A DNA stretch of 64,000 nucleotides from Tetrahymena thermophila SB210 (lineage: Eukaryota > Ciliophora > Oligohymenophorea > Hymenostomatida > Tetrahymenidae), in the NCBI RefSeq assembly GCF_000189635.1, contig NW_002476578.1:401942-465941 (forward strand). The letters are read 5' to 3'. Made by a program: the position numbers and the translations under genes. The stretch's first letter is position 1, and the number at the start of each line of letters is the position of its first letter. Below are positions 52,988 through 63,670 of the stretch, piece after piece. The notes under the pieces were generated by a model. That model did not search any database. It was not told where the DNA came from and saw only the letters and a program-made list of their open reading frames with translations.

Positions 52988-54265
52988 ATGGGAGGCTCTC
53001 CATCTATTAATGCTAATAATGAAGTAAATCGCCAAGAGAAATTGCAAGAATTAAATAAGATTAGTTTACCAAATTGTGATATAAATTCTGAACATAAGAT
53101 TATGCAATTAAATATGGTGTGTGTGGATGAAAGATGTGAATTCCACCAATAATTGAATCCTTTATGTGCTTAATGCCTAGAAGAATAAATCCATAAATTT
53201 CCAAATCATTAAAATACTTCTGTCCCTTCTATTTTAAGAGAAATAGGGAATCAAGCACTTTAAAGTGAAAAAATAAAATTGTAATAGAAATCTAACTTAT
53301 TAGCATAACAAAGATTAGATTTTAGCTCAGGTATTGCTTCAATCGAATAAAATAGTGACATAAGTTCATGCCTTGAAGGTATAATAAAAAGCATTGAATG
53401 TATTAAAGCAACTTGTAGAATCTTAGAAAATAATGTTAGAGATGTGATCAGAATATACTCTGAGACAAAAAATTAAATATTGCTAAATTCTAATTGGAAT
53501 GTAATTTGTAAATAGTATGAAAGTATAACTTAGCAGCCATTAACTAGTTAAACCTTAAAAAAGTGTTTAGAAGAGCTTAGGTATTATTGTAAGATCGAAG
53601 AAAAGTAAGTCCTACTTTTTGATTTAGAAAAATCCATTAACAATTATTTAGAATAGGATACGACTGATTATGCAAAGTAAATGATAGGATTATGTAAAAG
53701 AATAGAGGACATGGCAAAAGGAGCAATAAATTTAAGCAAGCCATAAAATTTCAACTAATATAAGTAGGATTGTTTGTAGGATTTAAAGAAAGCAAAATAG
53801 AAGCAAGATCAAATTAGATAAAATGAATAGGAATAATAAAATGAATTATAAGATTCATACTACTCCTATAACTAAGAAGCAAAGTAGAATTTAGAATCAT
53901 ATAAACAGCCTAAATAAAGTGTAAGTCCTTAAAAGAGACAATTAAATTCTAGTCACATCGATTATCAAAATAACAGTATGTATTTTTAATAAAAGATGTA
54001 TACATCTTCTCCTCAAAGAAATAATTAACATGAAAGAGAAGAAGAAAAAAATATTTTTAAAGATAGCAATTTAACATATTCAAAATAAATTAAAACAACT
54101 TAAGCTTTTTATAAAGAACAAGAATATAATTAAAGAAACTTAAGCCCTTAAAGAGAAAACAGTTAGTTAAAGAAAATGCAGCAGACAGAGCCATAATTTA
54201 TTTCTTCTAAAAGGATGACTCATTCCTAACTAACAGACTATATAGCATAAGAGAGATAAGGTTGA
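52988..54265 (+). CDS. B-box-like zinc-finger protein with Gln-rich C-terminus
   Basis: One exon, ATG 52988 to TGA 54263-54265, 425 residues. The start MGGSPS fits the N-myristoylation pattern (Gly2, Ser6). Residues 45-74 contain a zinc-binding pattern with C50-x2-H53, C60-x2-C63, then H69 and H74, as in B-box zinc fingers. Residues 80-290 are rich in Leu/Ile/Glu/Lys/Gln and look helical, perhaps coiled-coil. The last ~130 residues are low-complexity Gln/Ser/Asn with repeated SPQ or SPQR motifs (SVSPQKRQ, TSSPQRNN, LSPQRENS), possible phosphorylation sites. A B-box plus coiled-coil layout suggests a scaffold or ubiquitin-pathway adaptor, but there is no RING finger and I recognise no specific orthologue. 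Confidence 0.8.
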
Positions 54266-54534
54266 CACATTAAAATTTCTCAATTTACAAATTAAAATTT
54301 ATTTTATAAAAAATAGCAACTAAAGATTTACTTTTAGACACAAGAAATGTAATTAAATAATGAAATATTATTAATTACATTCAAAAGCATAAATCTAGTT
54401 AGAATTTTTTTAGAAAGCAGTTTGATTTTTTTTGAGATTGAATTTAATATTAAATTTGAATTTTAAATGGAATATTTCTATCAAATATTTTTTAACATAA
54501 ATCTAAATTTAAAAATTAGAAAATAGTAATAGAA

Positions 54535-55643
54535 ATGGAAGATCATGTTAAATCAGTATTTTTTTATATTTCAGATAAAAATAAAAATAATTATTTATGA
54601 AATAAAAAGTGTAATAACTCTAATTGTGTTAAAGTCGAAGTAAAGTTATTTTTTTTTATTTAGAAATATTAATTATATGATAATTAACTTAGTGGGTAAT
54701 GAATATTTTAGAAATCATTTATCATTATAATACCTCGTAAAATATAAAAGGGAGTAAAATATATTTAGTTAGATCTTTTATCTTGAATAAAGTTTATTTA
54801 TTTTAAATAGTTGGTAAAAATATTGATTAATATAATTGTTTTGGATTCTAAAATTGATTTTTTTTTTTAAATAGGAGGTAAATTTATTTTAATTTTTTTT
54901 TAATTTTAATTAATTATTTTTGTAAAATTATCGAATAGAATGTAAAATAATTAACATGTAAGTAAGGAAGACATATCAATAAACTTATTAAAATAGGATG
55001 TAAGAAAATAAAATACTATTGTTATTTGATATTATTTTTTTAATAATAGTATGTAAAAATGAAAGATCTAAAATATATCAACCTAATTCTTTTTTATCAA
55101 TTAGAAAGTATTATTTTATAACAAAGTATAATTCTAATTATTCAAATTTTAAATAGTTTGTAAACTATCATTTGTGAGCTTTTCACCATATTCAATTTTT
55201 ACTGATCTATAAAAGATAGTAAATTTATTTTAAATTAGCTACATATTAATTTATATTATTATTTTAAAAGGGAGTATTTCAATTTTAAAACAAAAAATCA
55301 AGTTAGAAGTTTTTTTATATAATAGAATGTAATTAATAAAACATTTAGATTTAAAAGTGCCAATAAAAAATATTCAAATTAATGAAAAATAGGATTTAGT
55401 AATAAAAAAATAATATTTTATAATTGATAAACCAAGTAACTTTTTTAAAATAAAAAGAGAGTAATTTTTTGAATAAAAACCTTGTTACAAATTTATTATT
55501 TTATGAAGAAGGTATTTTTAAATTTATTAATAATTTCAAATAATCTTTAAAATTAATTTATTAAATTCTAGACAGACTGCAAAATAGGATAGCTGATAAA
55601 TAGAAAAATGAGAAATGTTCAAATGGAGCTCAAAAAATTTTGA
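54535..55643 (+). CDS. Micro-exon gene: fifteen exons of one or two codons, 56-residue product
   Basis: Proposed 18-exon gene. Exon 1 is 54535-54555 (MEDHVKS) and exon 2 is 54610-54639 (CNNSNCVKVE). The micro-exons are TGG 54693-95; GGA 54751-53; TTG 54811-13; GAG 54875-77; AAT 54939-41; GAT 54997-99; TAT 55050-52; AAA 55105-07; TTT 55157-59; ATA 55216-18; GGA 55271-73; AAT 55326-28; GATTTA 55393-98; AGA 55458-60; AAG 55509-11. The last exon, 55572-55643, starts TDCKIG and ends MELKKF before TGA. All 17 introns are 48-64 nt, begin GTA and end AG (mostly TAG or AAG). Every exon is a multiple of three, so all junctions are phase 0, and no TGA interrupts the joined frame. Intron sequences are unrelated to one another. 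No family recognised; the product is a small basic protein. The first two exons are the least certain part. Confidence 0.72.
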
Positions 55644-56057
55644 AAATGAACGAATAATCAATTAAATGAAGATTTATAAAACATCTTGGTAATAAAGAGG
55701 TTATGCCATACAAATTAAATTTGTCAATATAATTAAATTGAAGTTTAAGAAACATTTCTTGAAAATAAGAAACACTTTATTTATGTATGGTAGCCATAAA
55801 CCAAAACAAACAAAGAAAAATTAATATTATAAAAATATCTTATATTAGATAATTAACTAATTATTAGATTGTATTTTGTTTGTTTATCATTTATTTATGT
55901 TTTGTAAATATTTATTTTCAAAAACTTATTTATTTATTTACTTACTTACTTATTTTTCTATCTTTATTTATTAGATTTTATTTAAATGAAATATGTTTAT
56001 TGGCTAATCCAGTTTTTATATTATTTCCAAATAATTTAAAAACTGAATACAATATTC
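55644..56057. other. 3' flank between the micro-exon gene and the beta-carbonic anhydrase
   Basis: 414 AT-rich bases between two converging genes. The open plus-strand frame at 55880-56101 is low-complexity and overlaps the end of the minus-strand anhydrase gene, so it is not called. Confidence 0.6.
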
Positions 56058-56705
56058 TCATTATTCTTTTAAGTATTTTATTGCTCTTTTATAGTTTTTG
56101 ACTAATTCTCTATAGTTACTGGAGCTGATATTAAGATCTTTTATTCTTCCATCTTCAAGACCATAAACCCACCCATGAATTTAAATTTTCTACTTGCTAT
56201 TCCAAGCATTTTGTAAAACAGTTGTATTGCCTAAATTGTAAACTTATTCAATAGTATTTAGTTCGCTCATTTTGTTAAATTTTTCATCTCCTTTTGTCTA
56301 ATCAATAATTCTTTTGTGTTTCAAATAAATATCTCTGATATGAAGTATCCAATTATTAATTAAACCTAAATTAGGGTTTTCAACTGCAGCTTTAACACCT
56401 CCACATCCATAATGGCCACATACAATTATATGTTCTACTTTATGAAAATCAACTGCTCCCTATATTGCTGATAAACAGTTTAAATCAGTGTGAATAACCT
56501 AATTAGCTACATTCCTATGAACTATAATATCTCCTGGTTGAAGACTAGTAAGTTGCTCTGCAGAAACTCTGCTATCAGAACATCCTATCCACAAGTATTT
56601 ATGCTCAATTTCTTTTGAAGTATTCAAAAAAAATTGTGGATCTTCTATTCTCATTTTTGCTGCCCATTCTCTATTATTTTAGATGAGTTTTTTATACTCA
56701 TCCAT
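56058..56705 (-). CDS. Beta-carbonic anhydrase
   Basis: One exon on the minus strand, ATG 56705-56703 to TGA 56060-56058, 215 residues, the normal length for the beta class. It catalyses CO2 + H2O to bicarbonate + H+. The family zinc site is complete: Cys42-x-Asp44-x-Arg46 in WIGCSDSRV, and His98-x2-Cys101 in CGHYGCGG. The conserved [11 protein letters not shown] (58-68) and the final [13 protein letters not shown] segment, typical of the C-terminal strand, are also present. No signal or targeting peptide is evident from [15 protein letters not shown], so it is probably cytosolic. TAG and TAA inside the frame are read as Gln, e.g. in VANQVI and SAIQGA. A gamma-class relative lies 4.3 kb away at 61036. 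Confidence 0.95.
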
Positions 56706-58157
56706 TCTATACACTTATTTGTTATTAATTCTAATAATTTAAGGCAAAAACTTTATCATTTAAACCTTGGAATCAAGAGTTATTCTACTTTTTTTTCAAT
56801 ATTTTTGTTATTAAATCTAAAAAATTATTTAATTTTTATATTCATCAGATTGTAAATATTATTAAAATCAGTGGCTGATTAATTAATTTTTTATTATCAA
56901 ATAAACCAATTATTAAATAAAAAATATTATTTTAGATAAATAAATAAACTATTCTAAAAAATGACTAAACATTTTAAATAAATATTTTAAGTGAGTTATT
57001 TTAGGCTTATCTCAAATCTATTAAAAAAAAAAATATTTTCTCACTTTAAAAATAGTTAACTATTATAATTCTATTTAAAACAATTAATCAAATTTAATAT
57101 TTAATGTATTCAAAATTAAATATTTTCATTTTTGTTTCAAAGGAGAAACTCTTAAATTTATATCAGTGATAATACTTTTTGCTAAAATTATTAGTGTTTT
57201 TAAAAGAGTTTCAAATATAATTTACTCATCTCTAAATAAATATTTTTATTATTAATTAAATCAAATAACCCAATAATGATCAAATTAATTTCTATACTTT
57301 AACATTTTAATAATATTTATTTGAATAAAGTGTTTGTTTTTTTGAGTTCCCATTTTTTGAGTAATTATCAAAAGCTAAGTAAGAATTATTCTTTCAATAA
57401 GTTTTTTCTTTCCTTTTTTAATAATTTAACAAAGATTTATTTATTAATTTTTTTTTAAGTTTTCTCATAAACAGTAAAGAAAATCGAAATTTATTACTTT
57501 TACTGATATTGAACAAAAATTAAAATTGTAAATTAGAGGATTAGTTTATCTGCATATTTGAATATATTTTAAGAATTTAAAAATAAAATATAAAAATTAA
57601 AACTCTAATTTAACAAAAATTAAGGATTGCATAAAAATTATTTGAATAATTTAATTTATTTTAATGTATTTTAATAGGCATAAAATAAATAAATTTACTT
57701 TAAAGTAAAGCTATTTTATTGCAATTAATAGAGTATGCATTTATGGTATTGAAATTAAATATCTCTTTGAATTATTAAAAATAAAGAAATACTATCAATT
57801 AACATTCCTACATATATACAGTCTTGTTACAATCAAATAAGAAATAAATTATAACTATTCATTTAGTGTAAAAAAAATAATACAAATTATTAATTTTATA
57901 ATATTCATTGATTTTGTAAAGTTATTAGCTTTATACTATTTATTAGAAAATATCAAACAAATAAAGTAAAGTAATAAGTTTATATATATATATACAACAT
58001 AGGCATCCTTTTGCTTATATAAAGCCATTAAATAGTTAAAAGATATAATCAATGATTGCAGCTACTTAGATATAAATTTTACAAAGTACTTTTAAAATTT
58101 TCATTTTGATAAATTAGCATAAAATAAATGTTTAGTAATTAATGTTTTTATTAATAA
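56706..58157. other. AT-rich spacer between divergent genes
   Basis: 1.45 kb between the minus-strand anhydrase and the plus-strand gene at 58158; it should hold both promoters. I checked for a series of AG-NNN-GTA or its complement and saw none. Nothing else recognised. Confidence 0.6.
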
Positions 58158-59886
58158 ATGAAAGGTCTTTTTTAGCACGCACTCTAATTTATTCCAGAGT
58201 AGAGTGATCCTGTTGATTTTTTTGAAATGTATTTCGATGAGACATAAATAAAAAAAGCTAATGGTGATATTTACAGTGGTTTAAAACCAAATGGCTTGAA
58301 TCTTCAAAATTAATAAGAAACTATGGATCAATAAGTTTAATTTAATCAGTATTCAGTTCTTGGGAAGACATAGATGAGTAATAGTAAGTCTGTTTAACAA
58401 TTTGGGACAAATGATTAAAATCAGTTAACTTAAGGTAAAATTTACAGCAAACGTTAGTTTCATATTTATTTCAGCATTTATAATTTGTAAACAAACCTAG
58501 TTTTAGTATAACTATAATTAAAATAATTATTAAACAAATAAAATAAATGAAGCTTTAGCAGTAAATTATTAAATTGAAGCATTTTAAAATATGATTTTAT
58601 ATAAGATTTAATAGATTTTAAATAAATATATTAAGATTGTTTAGACATTTATTTAAAAAATGCTTTTGTTAAATTAATAATTCTTAATTCTATTAGTTCA
58701 TCTATTTAAAATGTAAATAATAAATATATAAATAGGAAATGTAAGAAACAAAAATGATTTAAGTAGCTAGTAGTAATAATAGCATAACAATGGTTACATC
58801 AAAAAAATATCAATGAAAAAACCAATTGGATCTATTTCTTCATAAAATTTTAACATAAATTAAATAGACAAAGAAGGGAGATAACCTTAGAAAACAAAAT
58901 TATCACCAATAAGATAGGCTAAAATATAAGTAATGAAAGTTAATAATAAAAATGATCCATTTAATCAACACAAAGATGGATTCTTTCATCCACCTAATAC
59001 TGCTCAATCCACACAAACAGGTGCATTTTAAAGACTTAATAGTAATTTGAATACTAGCTAAAATAATACTCACTATAATCAAATAAGCAATTCTTTTTCT
59101 AATAAAAACTTAAGAAGCAATTCTAATGCTAACTAGCACGAATATAATAATATTAATGGAGGCCATAGCAATTATTAATAAAATAAGAATTTAGTTTAAT
59201 ATAATGCTTATAATTTAGATAGCTCAAATAATCACAATACTGAGAACTAAGGGCATAACAGTTACTAATATTCAGTATATGATCCAGGTTTTAAGTACAA
59301 CCCTAATCCTTATGCAGCAGGTTGGGCAAATGCGATTTTAAAAGAGCACTACAAAGTTGCACTAAGACGCATTGATGAGAAAAATGGAAGAAAAAGATGG
59401 ATAATTAGGAAAATAAAAATGCAAAAGGATGGATTAGATCATCAATCTAGTGTAATTAATGCTCAAGAAGGTAAAGGAGGAAGAGTTGCAGCTGGTTAGC
59501 AGCATGGATTTATCAAGCCTGAAAACAAGCTAAAAAAACAACTTAAGAAAAATGAAGATATAGAGGGAGTTAATGACTTATTTACAAATGCTTTTGTATA
59601 GAAATAGAGGTCATTAATCAGCCAATAGCATGCTGAACTTTTAGATTTTTCAGAATTAATGGAAACACTTTCTTTAGATAGAGAGTATATTGCCTATAAT
59701 ATTCTTAATCAACCAATTAATGAGAAGCTAAAAAATATAAATGAGGAAGAATTCGAAGAAAATCTACAACCATACTATGAATATGTTTGCTAAAATTTCG
59801 TTCTTTTCCCAATTTATCATATTGATTTTAAATCAAGCCTAGAAAAAATTATTTTCCTAAATAAACTTTTAGTGGGAAATCTTTGA
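58158..59886 (+). CDS. Gln/Asn-rich protein of unknown function
   Basis: Proposed exons 58158-58434 and 58736-59886 with a 301-nt GTA...TAG intron give 1428 nt, 475 residues, ending in TGA 59884-59886. The junction creates a Gly codon (G+GA) and both sides stay open. Exon 1 starts MKGLFQHALQFIPEQSD. Residues ~95-250 are low-complexity Asn/Ser/Gln, including a run of five Gln, HNTENQGHNSYQ and similar. A more ordered segment follows: YNPNPYAAGWANAILKEHYK, then RRIDEKNGRKRWIIRKIKM, then an acidic, helical C-terminal ~150 residues. I recognise no family. Alternative: the intron is unusually long for this window, so it may hide small exons. Exon 1 could also be a separate gene ending at a TGA near 58547, with the rest starting at ATG 58813. 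Confidence 0.62.
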
Positions 59887-61035
59887 TATTATTTAATAAA
59901 TAAATGGAATATATAATTTTAATTAATAGCTTATTTTTTTAAATAAATTTTTATTATAAAGTTTATTAACAGTAATTCTAAATTAATATAATTATTTTAA
60001 GTTTTCATCACTTATTGTATACTAATTCGTCATATTTGTTTCTTCTAATTTAATTTTGTTAGCAATCTTAAAATCTTTTATCCTCTATGTAAAAAAATCT
60101 GTTTATTTAATTAGTTATATTAAAATATAAAATTATTCTACCTCAAATTTTGTTATTATTTTTTGAACCATACATAATATCATTATTTTATCATTATTAA
60201 ATGATTTACAATTATTGCAAAATTTTCTTTATTTAGTAATCATTAAATACTTCATTTTTAGGTGAATATTTTATTTTAAATTTAATAATATTTTAATTCT
60301 TTCAACCAATAATGTAATATTTGATTTAATGAAAAAAAAAATATTAATTATCTCTATTAATATTATGTGTATACTGAGTATTCGCCAAACCGAATAATTA
60401 AAACGTAATAAATATATAATTCATTTTAGATTTAAAAAAATTATTTTTATTATTATTATTTATTTGGTATTTTCTATCAGGGACATTAAAAATAAAACAA
60501 AGAAGAATCCAATAATTAAATTAATCATATATGTTACAAATAAATTAAATTACTTAATAGTAGACTTTATTTTTTTTGTTTAAAGATAATATTTTTAATT
60601 ATTTTTCAGTAATTTTTTTGAAATTTTAGAACTCTGATATTAAATTCACTCATTCCAAAAAAAAAATCTTTTGAAATAAGAAAGAAATATTGAATTTTAA
60701 ATTAATTAATGAAGACATCTGTAATTTTGTTCATAAAAAGTAATTTTCTTTTTACTTTAATTTTACACTCATTAAAATTATTTGTTCATTTATAATTTTT
60801 TAAAGTAAAATATATTAAATTACAAAATTAAATTTCCAATAACTCATTAATTAATAAATAAATTAATTAATTTATTAATTCCTTAATAAAAAATATATAT
60901 AATTTATGATGGAAGGAAGATAAGTTTTATTTTTTTTAAGACATTTAAATTGTTAAATTTAACACATCACATGCAAGTAATGAAAGCCAACTTAAAAATC
61001 TAAAATTAATACTAATATAATTAAGTTTAACTGGT
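59887..61035. other. AT-rich spacer between converging genes
   Basis: About 1.15 kb, A/T almost throughout, including an imperfect TTAATTAATAAAT palindromic patch near 60841-60885. I saw no open frame, repeat or RNA gene. Confidence 0.6.
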
Positions 61036-62327
61036 TCAAGCAAGTAATCTATCATAAGCTTCTTGTTAAATTAAGGAGGATTTATGAGTTTTTCCTATTG
61101 AAAGATTTTATTCAGTTTATTCTAAATTAAGTTTAATTTCTTCTTCTTTTAAATCTCTAACATATCTATTTTAATTATTGTTTCATTCCTAATTTTAGTG
61201 ATTAATATTTTAATTTTAATTTTACCTAACTGGAGAACCAGCCCAAAGTTAACCAGAGGGAATAAGACGACCAGCAGGGACTAAAGAGTTAGGAGCAATG
61301 ACACTTCCTCTTTCAAGTACTGAACCTTCTAAAATGACGGTGTTGTGTCCAACAGTGACATTATCATCGACAACACAAGATTATAAAACGCATCCAGCTC
61401 CAATGTTAACGTGGTTACCTTTAATTTTACATAACTAAAATCAAACACCAAGTCGAAATCAAACACATAAAATAAAATTTAGAATAATAATTTTACCGAT
61501 ATTTGTAGAGACAGGAATACCAGCAGCAAGAGTAGCAACATTGGAAATAGCAACCTTATCACCAATGACAGTATTATGTCCTACTCTTTAATATAAATAA
61601 GAATTTACATTAGATATAAATATATATGAGCTCTTTATCTATAATAATAGTGTTTGCTGTAAACCCAATAATAAATTTATATTTGTATCTTATAATCGTT
61701 TAATCTATTTATTTGTTTATTTTATATATCAAAATAAATTCAAAACCTGATAGCGTGATTATCGCCTCTCAATGTAGATCCGTAACTATTTTTAAAAATA
61801 TAAATTTTAATACATTTTATCAAATATAGATTGCTCAAAAATTTATAATTGCAAAAATCTTTTTGAAATGCTATTTTAATGAAAGAATATTCCCCAAATA
61901 GAGACTAAGTAAAAATCGTATTATACCCGACAACAGTATTTTAACCAAGATAAACAGCTCCAATCAAAGAAGAATTAGGAGCAATAAAAGTAGAGTGATA
62001 AAAAGTAGGAACTAAATCATAAATAGGTAAAATGTTTCTATGACGACTCAAGGGTTCATAGCAAGAAATATCTTGTTCTAATTTGCAACCATATCTATCT
62101 AAGGCTATATTTTTAAATATTTTATTTTTAAAATGACATATTTTTTAATTTATTAATGATAATTGCTAAATTCATATCAAAAATTGGCTTAATAAATTAT
62201 GATCTTATGCATTTTTATTCCTTTTTAACTAACTAAGGCTAAATAAAAGCATACCCAAACCAGTTTCTCTGACCATACGACCAATGCTGTAAATGGTCCT
62301 AGTCCACATAGCCTAAAATAACTTCAT
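61036..62327 (-). CDS. Gamma-carbonic-anhydrase-like protein (mitochondrial complex I type)
   Basis: Six exons on the minus strand, in order: 62327-62255, 62104-61927, 61785-61747 (39 nt), 61585-61497, 61418-61226, 61165-61036. Introns are 150, 141, 161, 78 and 60 nt with GT...AG ends. The joined 702 nt give 233 residues and TGA at 61038-61036. It shows the left-handed beta-helix hexapeptide pattern of the gamma-CA/LbH family: IAPNSSLIGAVYLGQNTVVG, then STLRGDNHAIRVGHNTVIGD, then HVNIGAGCVLQSCVVDDNVT, VGHNTVILEGSVLERGSVI and LWAGSPVRYVRDL. The N-terminus MKLFQAMWTRTIYSIGRMVR is basic and amphipathic, fitting the gamma-CA subunits attached to mitochondrial complex I. Several His lie at plausible zinc positions, but I cannot say whether it is catalytic. 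Confidence 0.9.
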
Positions 62328-63009
62328 TTTTAATCTATGAAATTTCCTTTTAATATATTTAATTTCTTCTTTTTTTCTTCTTTTGAAGTAATACTCAATT
62401 GTCTTAATAAGAAATTAATATTTTCTTTATGAGTTATTTACTTTTATCTTTGAATGTAAAATCAAGAATAAAGAGAAAACATTAAACAAGCATAGGCTTT
62501 CTAATGAAATATTCATTGATTCACTCAATCAATATATCACATATAAATAAATAGATAGATAGATGGATATACTTACTAAGATATATTTCCTATCATTTCT
62601 AACATGAATAAATTAATTATTTATTTTTTATTGAATTTTTTAATTTAGATATGCTGAATATTAAAAAAAGATTTGAGTTATAAAAATAAATAAAATATTT
62701 TTTCAATAATTTTATTTTTGATGAATAAAACATTTAAACCTCAAAATTTTATTTCTAATTTTTTAAAAAATTTCATATTAAAAAATTCTAATATCAATAA
62801 AAAAATATTTTTTATTTTAGGTTTCAATATAATTTAATTAATTTGTTTTTTCCATTCAAAAACTAAATAAAATATTTATGTAAAATAAATAAATATATTT
62901 CTTTAGCTTTGTTATTCAACTAAAGATAAAGATATTTTTGTAATTTATTTAGTAAAAAGTAGTCTATTAATTTTTACATTATTCTATTAAAGGATAATTA
63001 CAAATTTTT
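62328..63009. other. AT-rich spacer upstream of the gamma-carbonic-anhydrase gene
   Basis: About 680 bases holding the promoter of the minus-strand gamma-CA gene and the 3' flank of the telomere-proximal gene. It contains a short GATA run (AGATAGATAGATGGATA at 62561) and otherwise nothing recognisable. Confidence 0.6.
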
Positions 63010-63561
63010 TCAAAGATTGAATTTTTTTTATAATTTTGAAATGATTTTAGTCACATTAGTCAAACCTTCCTCAACTTTACCTTGTCTTTCTATTAATTCA
63101 GAATATAAAGATAGGTCATAGTTCAAATAATCCATATTTTATTAAAGATGCTCGTTATAATTATTGATTTAAATATTATGATTATTACTCTACCATATTT
63201 TTGTAGATTGCTCTATTATTTCAATGTTATCTTAATATAATAGTACCTTTTCTCTAAAATTAATATAAACATCAGTTGTAGCTTTTAATATTATTCCTAA
63301 TTTCATGTTGCATCTTTAGCATTTAAATATAAAATAACTGCATAAATAAAATGGATCTTCTTTTTGAGTGAATAAGTTTATTTAATTATCGATCTTCAAA
63401 TAAACTTCTACTGGTTCATTTTCTACTTAATTTTATAACATAATAAAATTTATTTTATTTATTAAAATATTTCGAATCGTTAATCCATCTTGAAGGAATA
63501 TATCCTCTCTAAAATTATTTTAATAGCAATTTTTACAAAAATATTCAAAATATCTTTTCAT
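63010..63561 (-). CDS. Small CxxC protein, possibly Mis18/Yippee-like, next to the telomere
   Basis: One open frame on the minus strand, ATG 63561-63559 to TGA 63012-63010, 183 residues. Two CxxC knuckles are visible: C9-KN-C12 (YFCKNCYQN) and C81-QR-C84 followed by MKLGI. The second is set in FKCQRCNMKLGIILKATTDV with an Arg and Tyr further on, resembling the second half of the Mis18/Yippee zinc domain (CxxC...LG...R...Y). The spacing between the two knuckles (about 70 residues) is longer than usual for that fold, so the assignment is tentative. The C-terminal ~60 residues are polar and helical (SELIERQGKVEEGL). The start codon is only 109 bases from the first telomere repeat, so the promoter must fit in that gap or use telomeric DNA. 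Confidence 0.68.
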
Positions 63562-63670
63562 TTTTTTCTTTTTACAATACAATTTTTGTTATCTTTAGAG
63601 TTTTCAAAAAAAATAGATTATTAAAAATTATTGATAATAAGACAAATGACTGAAATTAATTACATTAATC

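Noticed and set aside
54535..54600. Unspliced 21-codon frame from the same ATG (MEDHVKSVFF...)
   Set aside because: It ends at TGA after 21 codons; the spliced reading explains far more of the surrounding pattern.
54690..55520. Reading the periodic TAG-NNN-GTA pattern as a degenerate ~57-bp tandem repeat
   Set aside because: The sequences between the words do not align with one another, lengths vary from 48 to 64, and only splice-site-like bases are shared.
55880..56101. Plus-strand frame rich in Leu/Ile/Phe
   Set aside because: Low-complexity TTTATTTA sequence overlapping the 3' end of the beta-carbonic anhydrase; no other support.
56634..56855. Plus-strand frame of 73 codons
   Set aside because: Antisense to the start and promoter of the beta-carbonic anhydrase; hydrophobic only because of T-richness.
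62561..62577. Short GATA-type repeat as a possible element
   Set aside because: Only three to four units; common in AT-rich DNA.
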